Assembly: GCA_001051155.2 (NCBI GenBank)
Contig: JYIP02000011.1
Coordinates: forward strand, 682,001-746,000
Reading direction: 5' to 3'
DNA: 64,000 nucleotides
DNA from: Chrysoporthe austroafricana
Lineage: Eukaryota > Ascomycota > Sordariomycetes > Diaporthales > Cryphonectriaceae
Shown: positions 11,840-22,006 of the stretch, one piece after another
Layout of the letters: each line of letters begins with the position of its first letter
Position numbering within the stretch: the first letter of the stretch is position 1
Program-made: the position numbers and the translations under genes
The notes under the pieces: model-generated
What the model was told of the DNA's origin: nothing
Database searches by the model: none
What the model saw: the letters and a program-made list of their open reading frames with translations, nothing else

Positions 11840-12430
11840 CTCCCCTTTTCCACAGAGCACGTCACTTCAGAAGACACCTCTTCTGACTTGGCCTACTTGT
11901 CGAATTCCTCCTCCCCTTTCTTGCACGTTGTCCTCCTTGTCGCCCAGGTTTTGCTCGCGCGCGTGTGCAAGCGGTCCGTATGTCTCGAGCCTTCGGTAAG
12001 TGCTATCGAGCGTCCCCTTTATCGTCTCCAAGTGCTTTCCGCCTCCCCTCGACCTCCCCAGACTGTATTCAAGCGTTTTCGTATTGTTCCAGAGCCTCCT
12101 TGTTATCCCCGAGCTGCTTTCGACCTTTTTTGGGCATCCCTAGGCCGTTTTTAGACCTTTTGAGGTCGCCCCCGGACCTTCCTTATCGCCCTTGACGTCC
12201 CAGTACTATCCGCAAGTCTCTCTACAATATCCCCGCATCTCCCTAGACGTCTTCAGGGTACTTTCCAGCCCTACTAGGTATGCTCAAGCCTCGTCGCCCG
12301 ATATATCGGGCGTTTTCAGGTTTCCCTAGCGTCTCTCAACGTCCCCGGGCGGTTCGAAATACTTTCACATGTCCCCACACATTGAAAGGCTGTTGTCATA
12401 CGTCCCTGAGCTTCCCTGAGAGGGTGGTGG
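11840..12430 (+). repeat. Pyrimidine-skewed quasi-periodic tract
   Basis: The plus strand is strongly C/T-rich with irregular recurrences of CCTAG, ACGTCCC and CCTCCC-type words every few tens of bases. No coding frame is convincing. It may be a degenerate minisatellite or a compositional island. Confidence 0.5.
12295..12312. other. Perfect 18-bp palindrome
   Basis: CGCCCGATATATCGGGCG is exactly self-complementary and lies inside the pyrimidine-skewed tract. It could extrude as a hairpin or be a chance palindrome. Confidence 0.6.
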
Positions 12431-13178
12431 CAGGCTGGTAGTGTGGCGGGTTTCTGTGGACGTATCTTGACGCAGCGCGCGTAGCCAATAGGCCCGCCCG
12501 CCCCCGCCCCCCAATCCCCCGATATATGGCTCGTATATTTCGCCCCCTTACAAACAGGCTCTGGCCGGGCTTCGGTATAGCAGCTTAGTCGTGCGCGCGG
12601 TATATCTTAGTATTCTGCCCTGAATGCCGCTATATGAAAGGAATCTCTCTTGTACTGGGACCGCGCTACGGTAGAGCTCCTGCAAGAAGGCAGGTGTCGA
12701 TCACGAGGACATCGTCGCCCTCAGCAACTGCTCCCTGCTCCCTGCAAGCCATCCGGCTGCGATCCTGCCGGGTCGACACGTCAGAACGGAGGCCTGGTCC
12801 AGAGTCTAGACAACGCGGGTGCGCCGAAAGGGGGTGCTTTGACTTAGAGAGTAAGATTTGCAGGTTCACCCCCAATAATATAGAGTCGCCATCATTCGAC
12901 TGAGTAAGTACCATTAAGGGGGATGGGAGAAATTAGGTTCATTGCGCACTACTTACTCCTCGAACATAAATATCTAGACAGTACCGGCCGAGTGATCTTC
13001 ATTGTATCCCAACTCTCTTCAGCCCCATTACCACCACGCCCACCGCCATCATTCTTGCTACCGCCTCCAAATATCTACATCGCCGCAACAGGGAGATGCC
13101 GACCAACTACGGAAGGTATCGAGGCTAAGCCGGAGGACCCCGGTGAAATGACTGCAGGAACGAAACGCCTGCAAGCAA
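12431..13178. other. No supportable gene
   Basis: GC-richer stretch with short overlapping ORFs. A proline-rich reading (APLPPRPPPSFLLPPP) lies at 13021-13068, but the frame around it is not convincing. It may include the upstream part of the PIF1 relic. Confidence 0.4.
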
Positions 13179-13640
13179 ATGCCAGGGTTAGAGCCTTTCC
13201 TATATGGCGGCCCAGTATTAACCCCCGAGCAAGCATATATTGTCGATCTCGCTGCTAAAGGCCGCAACATCTTCTATACAAGCTTGGCGAGATGCGGAAA
13301 GTCTATTGTCCTTCGTGTTATAGTACGGCGACTCAAGTATATGGGTAAGCGCGTGGAAGTTATGGCGCCCACCGGCAAGGCAGCGCTCGCCATCATCGGA
13401 ATTACGACGTAGACTTTTGCGAGGCGGAATCCAAACTTCTACAAGGCTAGCCTCGAGAAGCTCAAGGAGGCGGCGACCGAGAAACCGAGCAGGGCCCAGC
13501 AGCGCTTCCAGCGCATTGACGTTATTATCATTGACGAGATCAGCATGGAGAATCTGCATTTCGAGGGCTTGAACTAGGTCCTGAAAGCGGTTCGCATTGA
13601 CAGGCGCAGAAATACCGCTTGATAATAGGAACTAGAACGC
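13179..13640 (+). pseudogene. PIF1-family DNA helicase fragment
   Basis: Reads LTPEQAYIVDLAAKGRNIFY, then a Walker A region that in this family is GSAGCGKST but here reads TSLARCGKSI, then KRVEVMAPTGKAALAIIGITT, a stop (TAG where the family has Trp), and, in the same frame, the Walker B strand VIIIDEISM. PIF1 helicases are 5'-3' DNA helicases of genome maintenance; related helicase domains occur in Helitrons. Here only the first third of the helicase core remains, with the P-loop altered and at least two nonsense codons (13410-13412 and 13576-13578). No Rep/HUH motif is visible nearby, so a Helitron is not supported. Confidence 0.75.
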
Positions 13641-14188
13641 AATCCGCGAATTTTATAGCCTTACTAGAATACTCTAGATTTTCGCAGAGAATAGCCTCTA
13701 TCGTAATATCCTTACATAAGCGGCCCGAATATCAAACGCCGCTTCCCTTTCTTAGGCTAAAGCGACAACCCTTACATTTCTGATTCTAAGCTCGTATTAC
13801 CGAAGCCTTCGCCAAAAAATCGTTAAATAGTAGAGTAGAAAACTGCATACCTAATTCCAAGGCATAGGGTAAAGATTAAGATGCGTCTCACAAGCTTCTA
13901 TGGTGTTATACGGACACCCTGAGGGTGCGAGCTACGCGCCGTTAGGCATCTGAGACCCACCCAACGGCAGGAAGAAAGGAACCCAACTGCACGCGAGAAA
14001 GGGGCCTGTGCAATGGATTCCTAAGGCAGACGTCGAGGACGAAGGTCTATAAGTACGACGAGCGCGAGCTCGACGGACCAATAAAGAACCTAGTTCCTCA
14101 AGCACTCCTTAGACCCCCTTAACAGTTATCGTTAAATGAAGACCCTTCCAAGCCCCACTGAGTACCCTTGTAACATGTGGCGTCTGCT
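13641..14188. other. Probable downstream remnant of the PIF1 gene
   Basis: Readings such as IKMRLTSFYGVIRTP and VYKYDERELDGPIKNL on the plus strand look protein-like but are broken by stops and frame changes. I cannot align them to helicase motifs with confidence. Confidence 0.3.
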
Positions 14189-14939
14189 CTACAAACATGA
14201 GTACAAAAAGCGCAAGAACTTCCACAGAGATGTTCCGTGCGCCACATCCTCCGAGCAACAATTGCTTTCCGCATGTTGCAGCATTCCACTCATGTATAAA
14301 AACGGCTTCTCGCAAGTTGGGCATATGAAATCGAAGTTGCAGGCGTTTGATATATAGCAACGCGATTGATAGCAATCGTAGGCGATTTTGCGAATCCGTT
14401 CGCCGTCCGCACCCGATTCGCATGTTCCAGCCTCGAAGTGCAGAAGCAGGGCGGAATAAGTGGGAAACCTTCGCGAGTATTCTGATTCAGGGCAAGACAC
14501 GATCCTCTCGACATATGTTAATTGGTGCTAAATTGTCAGCTCGGGTTTCGAAGCGGGTTGGTGCGGTACCCATACTGATGAGGTTTGAGGGAGTATCAAA
14601 ACAGCTATGGCAGACGTTGCACATGTTATGCTTCGATACGTCGTGCTGTATGAGTTGCTCTGAATTGTCAAACTGCCGATTGCAGTTCTCGCAATGGTAG
14701 TGGATTTTCTTTTGATGTTCTTCCAGCTCACTGCCTGTTTCAAAGTCCGGCTGATTGACACACTGGTCGCAGACATTGTGATTCGCAGAATCTTGGACGT
14801 GCTGATCCCGAGCATGCTACGAATTGAAGTTTTTGCAGCATCGCAGGCAATCGTGGGCATGTCGCTGAGACGATTGAAGGTGTTGTCGCAACGCTGCTGG
14901 AGAGGGGAAATCATGATCACACGGCTTGCAGTATGCCAT
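14189..14939 (-). pseudogene. Multi-C2H2 zinc-finger protein, broken
   Basis: The ATG at 14939 opens with a classical C2H2 finger (YCKPCDHDFPSPAALRQHLQ), followed by further Cys-X2-Cys/His units (CLRCCKNF, CDQC, CENCNRQF, CNVCHSCF). After a frame change near 14480-14560 come a finger-like FPTYSALLLHFEAGTC and CPTCEKPFLYMSGMLQH. Such tandem fingers occur in fungal nucleic-acid-binding proteins of unknown target. Damage: TAG at 14817-14819 where Trp is expected (TGG>TAG), a TGA near 14490, and one frameshift. The gene ends at 14189. Its neighbours are a PIF1 relic and a dynamin relic on the other strand, with no operon-like relation. Confidence 0.7.
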
Positions 14940-15354
14940 TGCGGGAGCAGGCATAAGGGGATTATGACTGAAATGTAGGATACCGTGCAATCGATCCACC
15001 AAATATCTCAAATGTTATTTTCTTAGGAGGGTTATCAAATAGTCAATTTTATGATTGTTGATCGCGCCTTTTACAATGGGTTTGACTCTGGCGATAAGTC
15101 TGGCATTTATTACCGTCCTGGCTGACGTGATCCCTTATTCATCGGAATGCCTAAGCATCCTTACTCAGGCATTTGTGCAGCAGTACATGATATGGCTGTT
15201 ACCCATTGGTGCGATACGATCGAAGCACCTACTAAAACAGACGTATGACTCATCTAAACATGCAATTCGTAAGAGCTCGCAAAACCCCGACGGGGTGCAG
15301 AAATATGATGGACAACGATAACAAGGCAAGGGATGCAAAACTTTGATGCTAGCC
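14940..15354. other. Intergenic, between divergent C2H2 and dynamin relics
   Basis: No gene recognised. Short ORFs on both strands, one with hydrophobic runs at 15055-15321 (+), show no family signature. Confidence 0.4.
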
Positions 15355-15388
15355 ATACCAGCAAAATAACGATGTTCACTGCATATCG

Positions 15389-15540
15389 GGAGAAGCCGCT
15401 TGCTGTCTACAAGGAGCTAGGAGATATCGTCGATACTGATTATAAATATCCAGAACACTTGGAAGGGCCGATAACGACCCTTATTCAAGAGGTTTACGAA
15501 TCCAGTCGTGGACCTAAGCTTGGTACTATACGCAGTTTCA
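15389..15540 (+). repeat. Duplicated dynamin middle-domain block, copy 1
   Basis: 152 bp, closely similar to 16123-16274. Both encode EKPLA(V/I)YxxLGDxxDTDY and LIQEVYESSRGP. This copy lies in front of the GTPase-end segment, out of canonical order. Confidence 0.9.
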
Positions 15541-16122
15541 GAAGGCTACGCAGGACGCATGCATGGACCTCGTCCAGAATAAGCGAAACCCGCTGAGGCT
15601 CGGGTATTACGTGGTCAAAAATCGGAGCGCAGATGATGATGCCTCGAGTGCATCCGATCGTCTATCTGCCGAGCGGGCCTTCTTTACGGCGCCTCCTTGG
15701 TCATATACAGCCGATTACTGCGGCATTCCCGCGCTGAAAACGAGACTGCAAGAGTTGCTCATGGAGATCTCGAAATGCGAGCTGCCGAATGTCAAAGCTG
15801 ATATTGAAAAACGCATATATAAGAGGGAGATGAAGCTACAGGCTCTGGGAAAGCCTCGGTCCGATAAGAGCGCCTAACGGAAATATCTTATCAAGATTGC
15901 CTCCCGCATGCAGGATATTAACAAGAGCTCTCTAAACGGTTATTATGCCAGCGAAGCTCTTTTCAATAACAAGCCATAATATAGGCTGATTATGCATATT
16001 ACGAAACTGAGCGAATCTTTCGCTAACCTATTTTGGAAGAGAGGTTATTATTAGCATTTCGGCCCTATATAGGATAATAAGGGTGAAATTTCTTTGGGAA
16101 ATGGCGCGGACAATACAGGTTA

Positions 16123-16274
16123 GGAGAAGCCGCTTGCTATCTACGAGAAGCTGGGAGATCTTATCGATACTGATTATGAGTATCCAAAACCCTTGAAAGG
16201 GCCGATAACGATCCTTATTCAAGAGGTTTACGAATCCAGTCGTGGACCTGAGCTTAGTACTGTATGCAGTTTCA
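16123..16274 (+). repeat. Duplicated dynamin middle-domain block, copy 2
   Basis: Second copy of the 152-bp block, in the expected order between the middle-domain start and the effector domain. Confidence 0.9.
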
Positions 16275-17022
16275 TTCCCTTCCACGATACGAAATCAGAC
16301 CTATTGGAGCAGCAGCTAAAGTTGAATAGTTTAACGGAACCGTTTTAGTATCTATTTTCGAGACAGCCTCATAAAAATGGAGCAACCTCGCTATAAGTTA
16401 TATCAGCAAGGCTATTGTATTCGTTTACGACTATATCTACAACCTCCTGGCCGAACTCTGCCCAGACCCTGCAATTAAGGGTCAAATTTGGGACAGTATT
16501 CTCAAAAACGAATTATGCGAACGATACAGAGAAGCTAAAGAGCATATACATTTCCTATTGAAGATCGAATGCTCTAGCCGACCCGCTACTATAAACCACT
16601 ACTTCAACGCAGCGCTACGGAAGAAGCGCCATGAACGTTTGTCTGATGTTTTGGAACCTCTTTCGATCTGCTTGAACCATGATAGTACGAAGTATATCCC
16701 CGTCGAGCAGATTTCAAAACATGGAACCGATTCGGACAATAGGGATCAGACATGCGAGGATATCCTTGATACTTTGATCAGCTATTACAAAGTTTCGCGG
16801 AAGCGTTTTGTCGACAATTTGTATCTGCAAGTGGTCAATTATATCCTCTTGGAAGGCCCTTCTAGTCCACTCAAGGTATTTTCTGCCGATCGGATCCTGT
16901 CGCTCAGCAAGGAGCAGCTTGAGGTGATTGCCGGTGAAGATGCAGCGTCCAAAATTCAGCGTCAGTCTCTGACGAGAGAATTGAATAACCTGAAAGAAGC
17001 TTTGAGAGTAATGCGAAGTTAA

Positions 17023-17349
17023 TTGAAAGGGAATGCGGGAGTCAAATAGTTTCTTGGAATGTAATTGGAATGGACTGGCGAAAAAGCAATGAGTTTATCA
17101 ATTCTTGATCACAGAACCAGACCCTTTTCTGAATATTGATTATACTTATCCTGCGCTATCTCATTGCTATATATAGGAATGCCAAGTCTAAACTTTTACA
17201 GCTATCCCTCATGCTCCTTAACTGGCCATATTCTTTACCAATCCCGCTAAGATTCGTTTGTACAATAAGTTTCAGGTTAGCTATAATCATGAAATTGACG
17301 CTTTCAAGAAACATAGCTGGGAGGGAAGGGCGATAAATCTAGAGGTGTT

Positions 17350-17390
<41 letters not shown>

Positions 17391-17779
17391 GAATCCAGGT
17401 CATTTAGCTGACAATGCACATAAAGCGGAGGGTCGCGTAAGCCTTGCTACCGCCGTCCTATAGTAGATCGGATAAGGTACTTTGTATGCCTTGTTTACAA
17501 AGAAAGGGCGGCAGAGAAGCGGACGAGCACTGCGGTTGACCTGTTAAACAGGAATCTCGGAATTTGTGGCTTTAAGGTATGGTCCTTAGCGCTCAGGTAA
17601 CTGAGCGTTGAAATCTCTGCTGCAATTCAGTATGCTGATCGCTGCTCCTAAAGCTGTTGTTGCTTGATTACGTTAAGGTAACCTCAAGATGTTAGTTTAT
17701 GCTTAGATCTTTCTTACATTGGGAATGGCCTGCAAGACCGTACTTTCTGTAGGATGGTGAAACGTTGCTAAGCATTTAT
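17023..17779. other. Non-coding stretch containing a poly(T) tract
   Basis: No gene recognised. It contains the long T run at 17353-17389. Sequence 17390-17779 could be the 3' part of a minus-strand retroposon with a poly(A) tail, but no coding domain is visible. Confidence 0.4.
17353..17389 (-). repeat. 37-base poly(T), possible retroposon poly(A) tail
   Basis: An uninterrupted run of about 37 T on the plus strand, i.e. poly(A) on the minus strand. Length could also reflect homopolymer growth or assembly error. Confidence 0.8.
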
Positions 17780-18110
17780 CTTGATATTTTGGGAGGGATA
17801 TATAATGGCAGCACTATATGGGTTTGTTTTCAAAAACTTTTACAGACTTATATTCTATCGGACCCGTACTCAAATGTATTGAATATTGGCAAGGATCCCA
17901 AGCACCGTATCAGGTACCCAGGCGTAAAACCGCTTGGGAATATCGTGCCTTCCTAAGTAGGAAATCCTCTGGTCCGGCCGAATGCCTATTGCTACCCAAC
18001 TGAACCTTATCGGTCGAAAGGAAAGGCTATTGCCCTTTCTCAAGGCCCTAAAGGACCAGAATGCCCTCTATATAAGGTCCGTTTCCTTCCTTTCCAGATA
18101 CTTCAGCTGT
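17780..18110 (-). pseudogene. 5' fragment of a second NACHT-type NLR
   Basis: On the minus strand this stretch aligns by eye with the 5' end of the NLR at 35.4-38.6 kb (its 38430-38750). Shared are the upstream block with CTTATATAGAG, the word TTTCGACCGATA, the TTTCCTA(C/T)TTAGGAA block and the beginning of the coding part (here TPGYLIRCLGSLPIFN, there RPGCQRRCLKALLTFN). Homology stops near 17780, so only promoter-proximal sequence and the first codons remain. Stops interrupt the frame. No NACHT or WD40 sequence follows. Confidence 0.55.
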
Positions 18111-19072
18111 TCAGGCCACAATATACTCTTAAAGCAAAATGTCAATGCTTACGTGGAAACCTTTTTAATCCGAAAGGACTTCTCCGCTCTAACAGTAATT
18201 CATGGCTACAATTGAACAAGATTATTTGCTCGGAATTCCATATTATCTAGAGTTCTAGGATGTTATGTCTCGGGCCCGATCTCCTACCTAGCTCAGCCCT
18301 TGCTCTGATCTTAATCTTCCTAACAACTGATAGCTACGCCGCGCACGCAGCTGATCGAGACTCGAATTACGATTCTAGCGAAGGCTACCAGGAGAATAAA
18401 CAAGTTATTTGCTCAAGCAAACCATTAATAATGCTTGTAGTCTCTATGCTATCCTTCACGCTTTGTGCAATGGATACGCAAGAACCATTCTTAGTACGCC
18501 GTATTTTCAAAGTGTAACAGTATAGTAAAGCTAACGAATGAACGACCTGATTCGTTTATCGCACGCCTTTCGGAGAAATATACTTCCTTGCCGCTATAAG
18601 AGTGATATGCTGTTTTAGAAGACTCTACTGAGCTCGAAGGATCATACGCTAACGTGGCTAAAAAGCGTAGTACTCAGATCAAAAAAACGCAGCCGACGGT
18701 GAACGTCCCGTCCTGGAAAAATGTAAACAAGGCAGCTATAATACTTGTTATCAATAGTAGGCTGCCTGGCTCGAATATGGCCACATAGGTTGGCCTACGC
18801 AGAACTGAAGGAAGATTTCGGTTTTGATTCCCCTTGAACCCCCCAAAGAAAGCATTTTATTCTTCAAGGCTAGATCTGAGCCACGTTAGTCCGTCCCCAC
18901 TTGGGTCGACCTGTTCCTGCAACCTCCCCTAGGTCCAGATCATAATAGCGAACGCTACGGCTTATGCTCTGGTCATATTCGTAAAGCCGAAGACTAAGTC
19001 TTGTAAGGTTGTCGAAATCGTCTGGCTCAGGACTACGATCTTGGTCATGTCTTGTCATTTTGTTGAGCGGCG
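18111..19072. other. No confident gene; one signal-peptide-like ORF and a dispersed repeat
   Basis: The plus ORF at 18260-18517 starts with a hydrophobic stretch ending in Ala residues (LALILIFLTTDSYAAHAA) that resembles a secretion signal; the rest is unrecognised. About 80 bp of it (18291-18370) recurs at 24660-24740 in a non-equivalent coding context, which argues for a dispersed repeat rather than a gene. A minus ORF at 18870-19058 follows the ankyrin gene without recognisable content. Confidence 0.35.
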
Positions 19073-19837
19073 CTAATTACGTTGCATGGAGCCAGGTTCC
19101 GCACGCTGGGCGCGGCTTTGCAAAATCGAGGCTACTTCGGAATATCTTTTCCATCGAGACAGCTGCTGTGGCGTCATATCGAACTCTCCTCGTATAATAC
19201 AGTCGGCTCCGTGCCTTAGCAAAAGCTGAAGCACGTGAGGTTTATTGTAAAGCGCGGCAATAACCAGCGGAATATTCCCATAGTGATTCTGTTAGTTCAT
19301 TCTTTGCCTATATCTAGTGGGTACTCTACAGTAGTTAGGCATTTCCTCTCCTTCCAAGATATATTGCAGGATGTCGTGCGCTTGCGGATCGGGATCCCCT
19401 GCGAGTTGATGCAAGATAGTGTTACCGAGCCGATCAGGGACGAGAGGATCTGCGCCACTACGGAGCAGTAAGTCGATAACATCTTTTTTGTCATCCTGAA
19501 AATATCTTGCGGAGGCACGCAGAACAAAATGAAAAATGGTATCGCCATCATTTTCCAGTATAGAGCGATTGAAGTCTTCGCCATACTTGGGGAGCAACGC
19601 GTGGAAAAGACCAATGCTGTCTAAGCAAGCAAAGTACAAAATCCATAGTTCAGAATCGCGCAAATACGGCCCTTCGTCCTCGATTACTTTCACCCTAGTA
19701 ATATCTCGAGATAGAATCGCATCAGCTAGGGGCGAAGAATACTCGCGCTCGTCTTCACAAAGCGTCGAGCTTGAGCTACAGAAGGACGTCCATAATCCGG
19801 TAGGACTGGCAGCTATAGTTGTCGGCGAATCTATCAT
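19073..19837 (-). pseudogene. Ankyrin-repeat protein, one in-frame stop or tiny intron
   Basis: One continuous frame of 255 codons from ATG 19837 to TAG 19073. Ankyrin consensus pieces: DGDTIFHFVLRASA, then DVIDLLLRSGADPLVPDRLG with NTILHQLAG, then YGNIPLVIAALYNKPH and VLQLLLRHGADC, then FDMTPQQLS. Ankyrin repeats mediate protein-protein contacts and in fungi often form the sensor end of NLR-like proteins. A TAA at 19292-19294 interrupts the frame between repeats. It lies in ATGAACTAACAG, which resembles a branch point plus acceptor, and a GTACCC 36 nt upstream would give an in-frame excision, but 36 nt is shorter than normal fungal introns. Composition is not RIP-like. Confidence 0.7.
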
Positions 19838-20432
19838 TCTCAGAGGACTATGGACAGCTGGCTATGATTTTATGTTGATATTGCGAAAGCCGCGGGTCTT
19901 AATGATCGGGGCCGACAAAGGCAAACATTTCAGTATCTAGAAATCTCCTGTTTGCTTATCTCCGTTTTTAGATATAGCAAGAGCCTTCAATTGACTTTAA
20001 AAAGCCTATTATACGACTTTAAGTCTGGTAGAGGGGCTTTTATGCATGCAATGGTATTACTGCCTAATAGCACCCCATATAAGGTCAAATCAAGCTATCT
20101 CGTAGCCAGTAATGGCTATTAGCAAAATGCAGAATCAGCAGATATCTTTGCAGCGCATATAATGCTAATTTTGATTCAGATAGCTATCCTGCGATCGTCA
20201 TCTAGCAGACCCAATAATTCTATATGAACGCTTCATTATATCCAAAGAGCTATTTGTAGCGGAAGATGAGGATGTTATTGCCAATCGGGTCAACCTGAAC
20301 CTGCCTGAAAATAGCCTGGTCGTTACTGTTATCTGTTCGGTCCAATTGGTTCGTTTTCGCAACGAGCGGCATTGAAAGGATCTGTATAACTCGTTCATAA
20401 GGCCAAAGAATGAAAATGTAAGCCAGAGCAAC
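19838..20432. other. No supportable gene
   Basis: Downstream of the sirtuin on its strand the frame continues with protein-like readings interrupted by stops, but these do not resemble a sirtuin C-terminus. No other structure seen. Confidence 0.4.
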
Positions 20433-21053
20433 TCAATTCACGTGCTGTTTGACATTTGCGACTTTGAGGCTAGTGCCGATGACAATCACCGCATCGGGCA
20501 TTTCGTGGAGATCGGCTCGCATCGCGTTTGCAATGGCCTTGTTATCGAAATAGTCCACGTCATTATAGAGCAAGATCCGCGGCCTCAGCCGTCCGGCCCC
20601 TCGGCTGCGCTTGTCTGCTGCCGTACGAAGCGCGTCTTGCTCTTCACATTTGGAATAACAAGGTAGTTCCGAGCCCCTGAAAAGTTCGATATCCAAGTCT
20701 GCAATACGCTTGCAACTGCGGCATTGCATTTTTCCAAAGCTCCCGTGGAGTTGTATAACAATTGGCCTGGGCCCTTCGGCAGGGAGCGGTATCCGGGTTG
20801 CCAAAGGAGTAATCCTCTCTCCCGAGTCGAAAGTAGTAAGTTTATTCTCTAAATCGTCGATATTCTGAGTGTATACCCGCAGCAAGCGGCCTGCATTCGC
20901 AATCTCTGCTAACATATAGTGGAAGTCAGCGGGTTTGGCATTCTTGGCAACAATTGCTAGGTTGACAAGCATATGAAGGAATGCCTTTGTTTTATCGATA
21001 TGCCCGAAAAGTCCGATATCGAACAGAAATTTACCGGAGCCCTTGAATCTCAT
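20433..21053 (-). pseudogene. Hst3/Hst4-type sirtuin deacetylase lacking its N-terminus
   Basis: A 206-codon open frame carries the sirtuin core from the cofactor-loop exit onward: GSGKFLFD, then GRLLRVYTQNIDDLE (NAD/ribose contacts), IVIQLHGSF with the catalytic His, the zinc ribbon CRSC followed 20 residues later by CYSKC, GRLRPRILLYNDVDYFD, and VIVIGTSLKV. Spacing and words match the fungal Hst3/Hst4 class, NAD-dependent deacetylases acting on histone H3 K56. The Rossmann start (GAGIS and DFR motifs) should lie upstream, but a stop is met near 21100 and the DNA there belongs to the HEAT-repeat relic. After SLKVANVKQHVN a TGA ends the frame earlier than usual. Catalysis is not possible as read. 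No RIP stops within the retained core. Confidence 0.8.
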
Positions 21054-21082
21054 AGTATCTTTGAAGGCCTTGAAGATACTTT

Positions 21083-22006
21083 CCAGAGGAGCTGCTCAAA
21101 TTTATTGCTATACGGCTTGGGGATGACAGTTGGATAGTGAGGCTGGCGGCATTCAAGGTCCTTGAAAGTCAGTCGGAGCTCTCAGAAGATCTGCTTAGAA
21201 TTATTACTATATGGCTTGTAGATAAGAAGTTGGATATAAGATGGGTGGCACTCGAGGTCCTTCAGAGTCAGTCGGAGCTCTCGGAAGAGCGCCTCAAAGT
21301 TATTACCGTACGGCTTGCTAATAATAACCCGGATATTATACAATTTGGGCTCGAGGTCTTTCGGAGTCAGTAAGAGCTCCCGGAAGAGTTGCTCAAAGCT
21401 ATCGCCGCATGACTTGTGGCTAATAAGTCGGGGATCCAACGGGCAGCACTCGAGGTTCTTCGCAATCAGTCGAAACTCTCAGAAGAGCTGCTTATAACGA
21501 TTGCTGTACGGCTCGGGGATGATGATTGGATGGTCAGAGAGACGGCACTCAAGATCTTTCAGAGTCAGTCAGAGCTCTCGGGAAAGCCGCTTAAAACCGT
21601 TGCCGCACAGCTTGTGGACGATCACCCGGATATCAGACGGGCGGCACTCAAGATCCTTCAGAGTTAGCCAAAGCTCTCAGAAGAGCTGCTTACAGCTCTT
21701 GCTGCATATCTCAGGAATAGTAATCGGATGGCCAGACAGACAGCACTCAAGTTGCTACTATGCTCACTGGCCTTCGTTCCGATACCGGTTGATTCTATAG
21801 GATTAATCTTTAAAATCTTGCTAGAAATCAGTTCTCAGGAATATATAACTTGGGTATCCATTTAGAATAAATTCTGTATGAGAAGAGGGCTGCAAGACAA
21901 TCAAATCGATAGCTGGCATGAAGGGCTTACTTTTGCGATAAAGGAAATGCATAGGGAATTGCTAGTACAGCAAATATCTGTAGTGGATTTGAGCAGTAAT
22001 AGGTGA
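21083..22006 (+). pseudogene. HEAT-like repeat protein, 33-residue repeats, RIP stops
   Basis: One frame read from 21083 to TGA at 22004 contains about seven tandem 33-residue units (99 bp) of the form QSQSELSEELLKxIAxRLxD, followed by xxxxxVRxAALEVL. Such repeats cap fungal NACHT/patatin NLR-like proteins and act as ligand-sensing solenoids. In-frame stops: TAA 21371-21373, TGA near 21411 (CGA>TGA), TAG 21665-21667 (CAG>TAG) and TAG 21863-21865; most fit RIP-type transitions. The first unit is incomplete and frame-broken around 21050-21090, exactly where it meets the sirtuin. A non-repeat tail (GLTFAIKEMHRELL) follows 21863. No NACHT domain is visible. Confidence 0.7.

Larger units (their letters stand above)
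15355..17022 (+). pseudogene. Dynamin-like GTPase, rearranged C-terminal part
   Basis: Three dynamin-superfamily segments are legible. (1) End of the GTPase/start of the middle domain at 15550-15877: LVQNKRNPLRLGYYVVKNRS, then ERAFFTAPPWS and GIPALKTRLQELLMEISKCE. (2) Middle domain around 16390-16560, including AIVFVYDYIYNLLAELCPD. (3) GTPase effector domain at 16759-17022: ILDTLISYYKVSRKRFVDNL and IAGEDAASKIQRQSLTREL, ending at TAA. The frame is open from about 16390 to the stop. The G1-G4 GTP-binding motifs are absent from the window. A middle-domain block is present twice, the first copy upstream of where it belongs (see the direct repeats). Dynamins remodel membranes using GTP; this copy cannot bind nucleotide as it stands. 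Several stops lie between 15877 and 16390. Confidence 0.85.

Noticed and set aside
13179..14100. Helitron, because of the PIF1-like helicase
   Set aside because: No Rep/HUH nuclease motif, no Helitron hairpin-CTRR end seen; stand-alone PIF1 paralogues are common in fungi.
19536..19940. Plus-strand 134-codon ORF
   Set aside because: Opposite strand of the ankyrin gene, which has specific repeat motifs.
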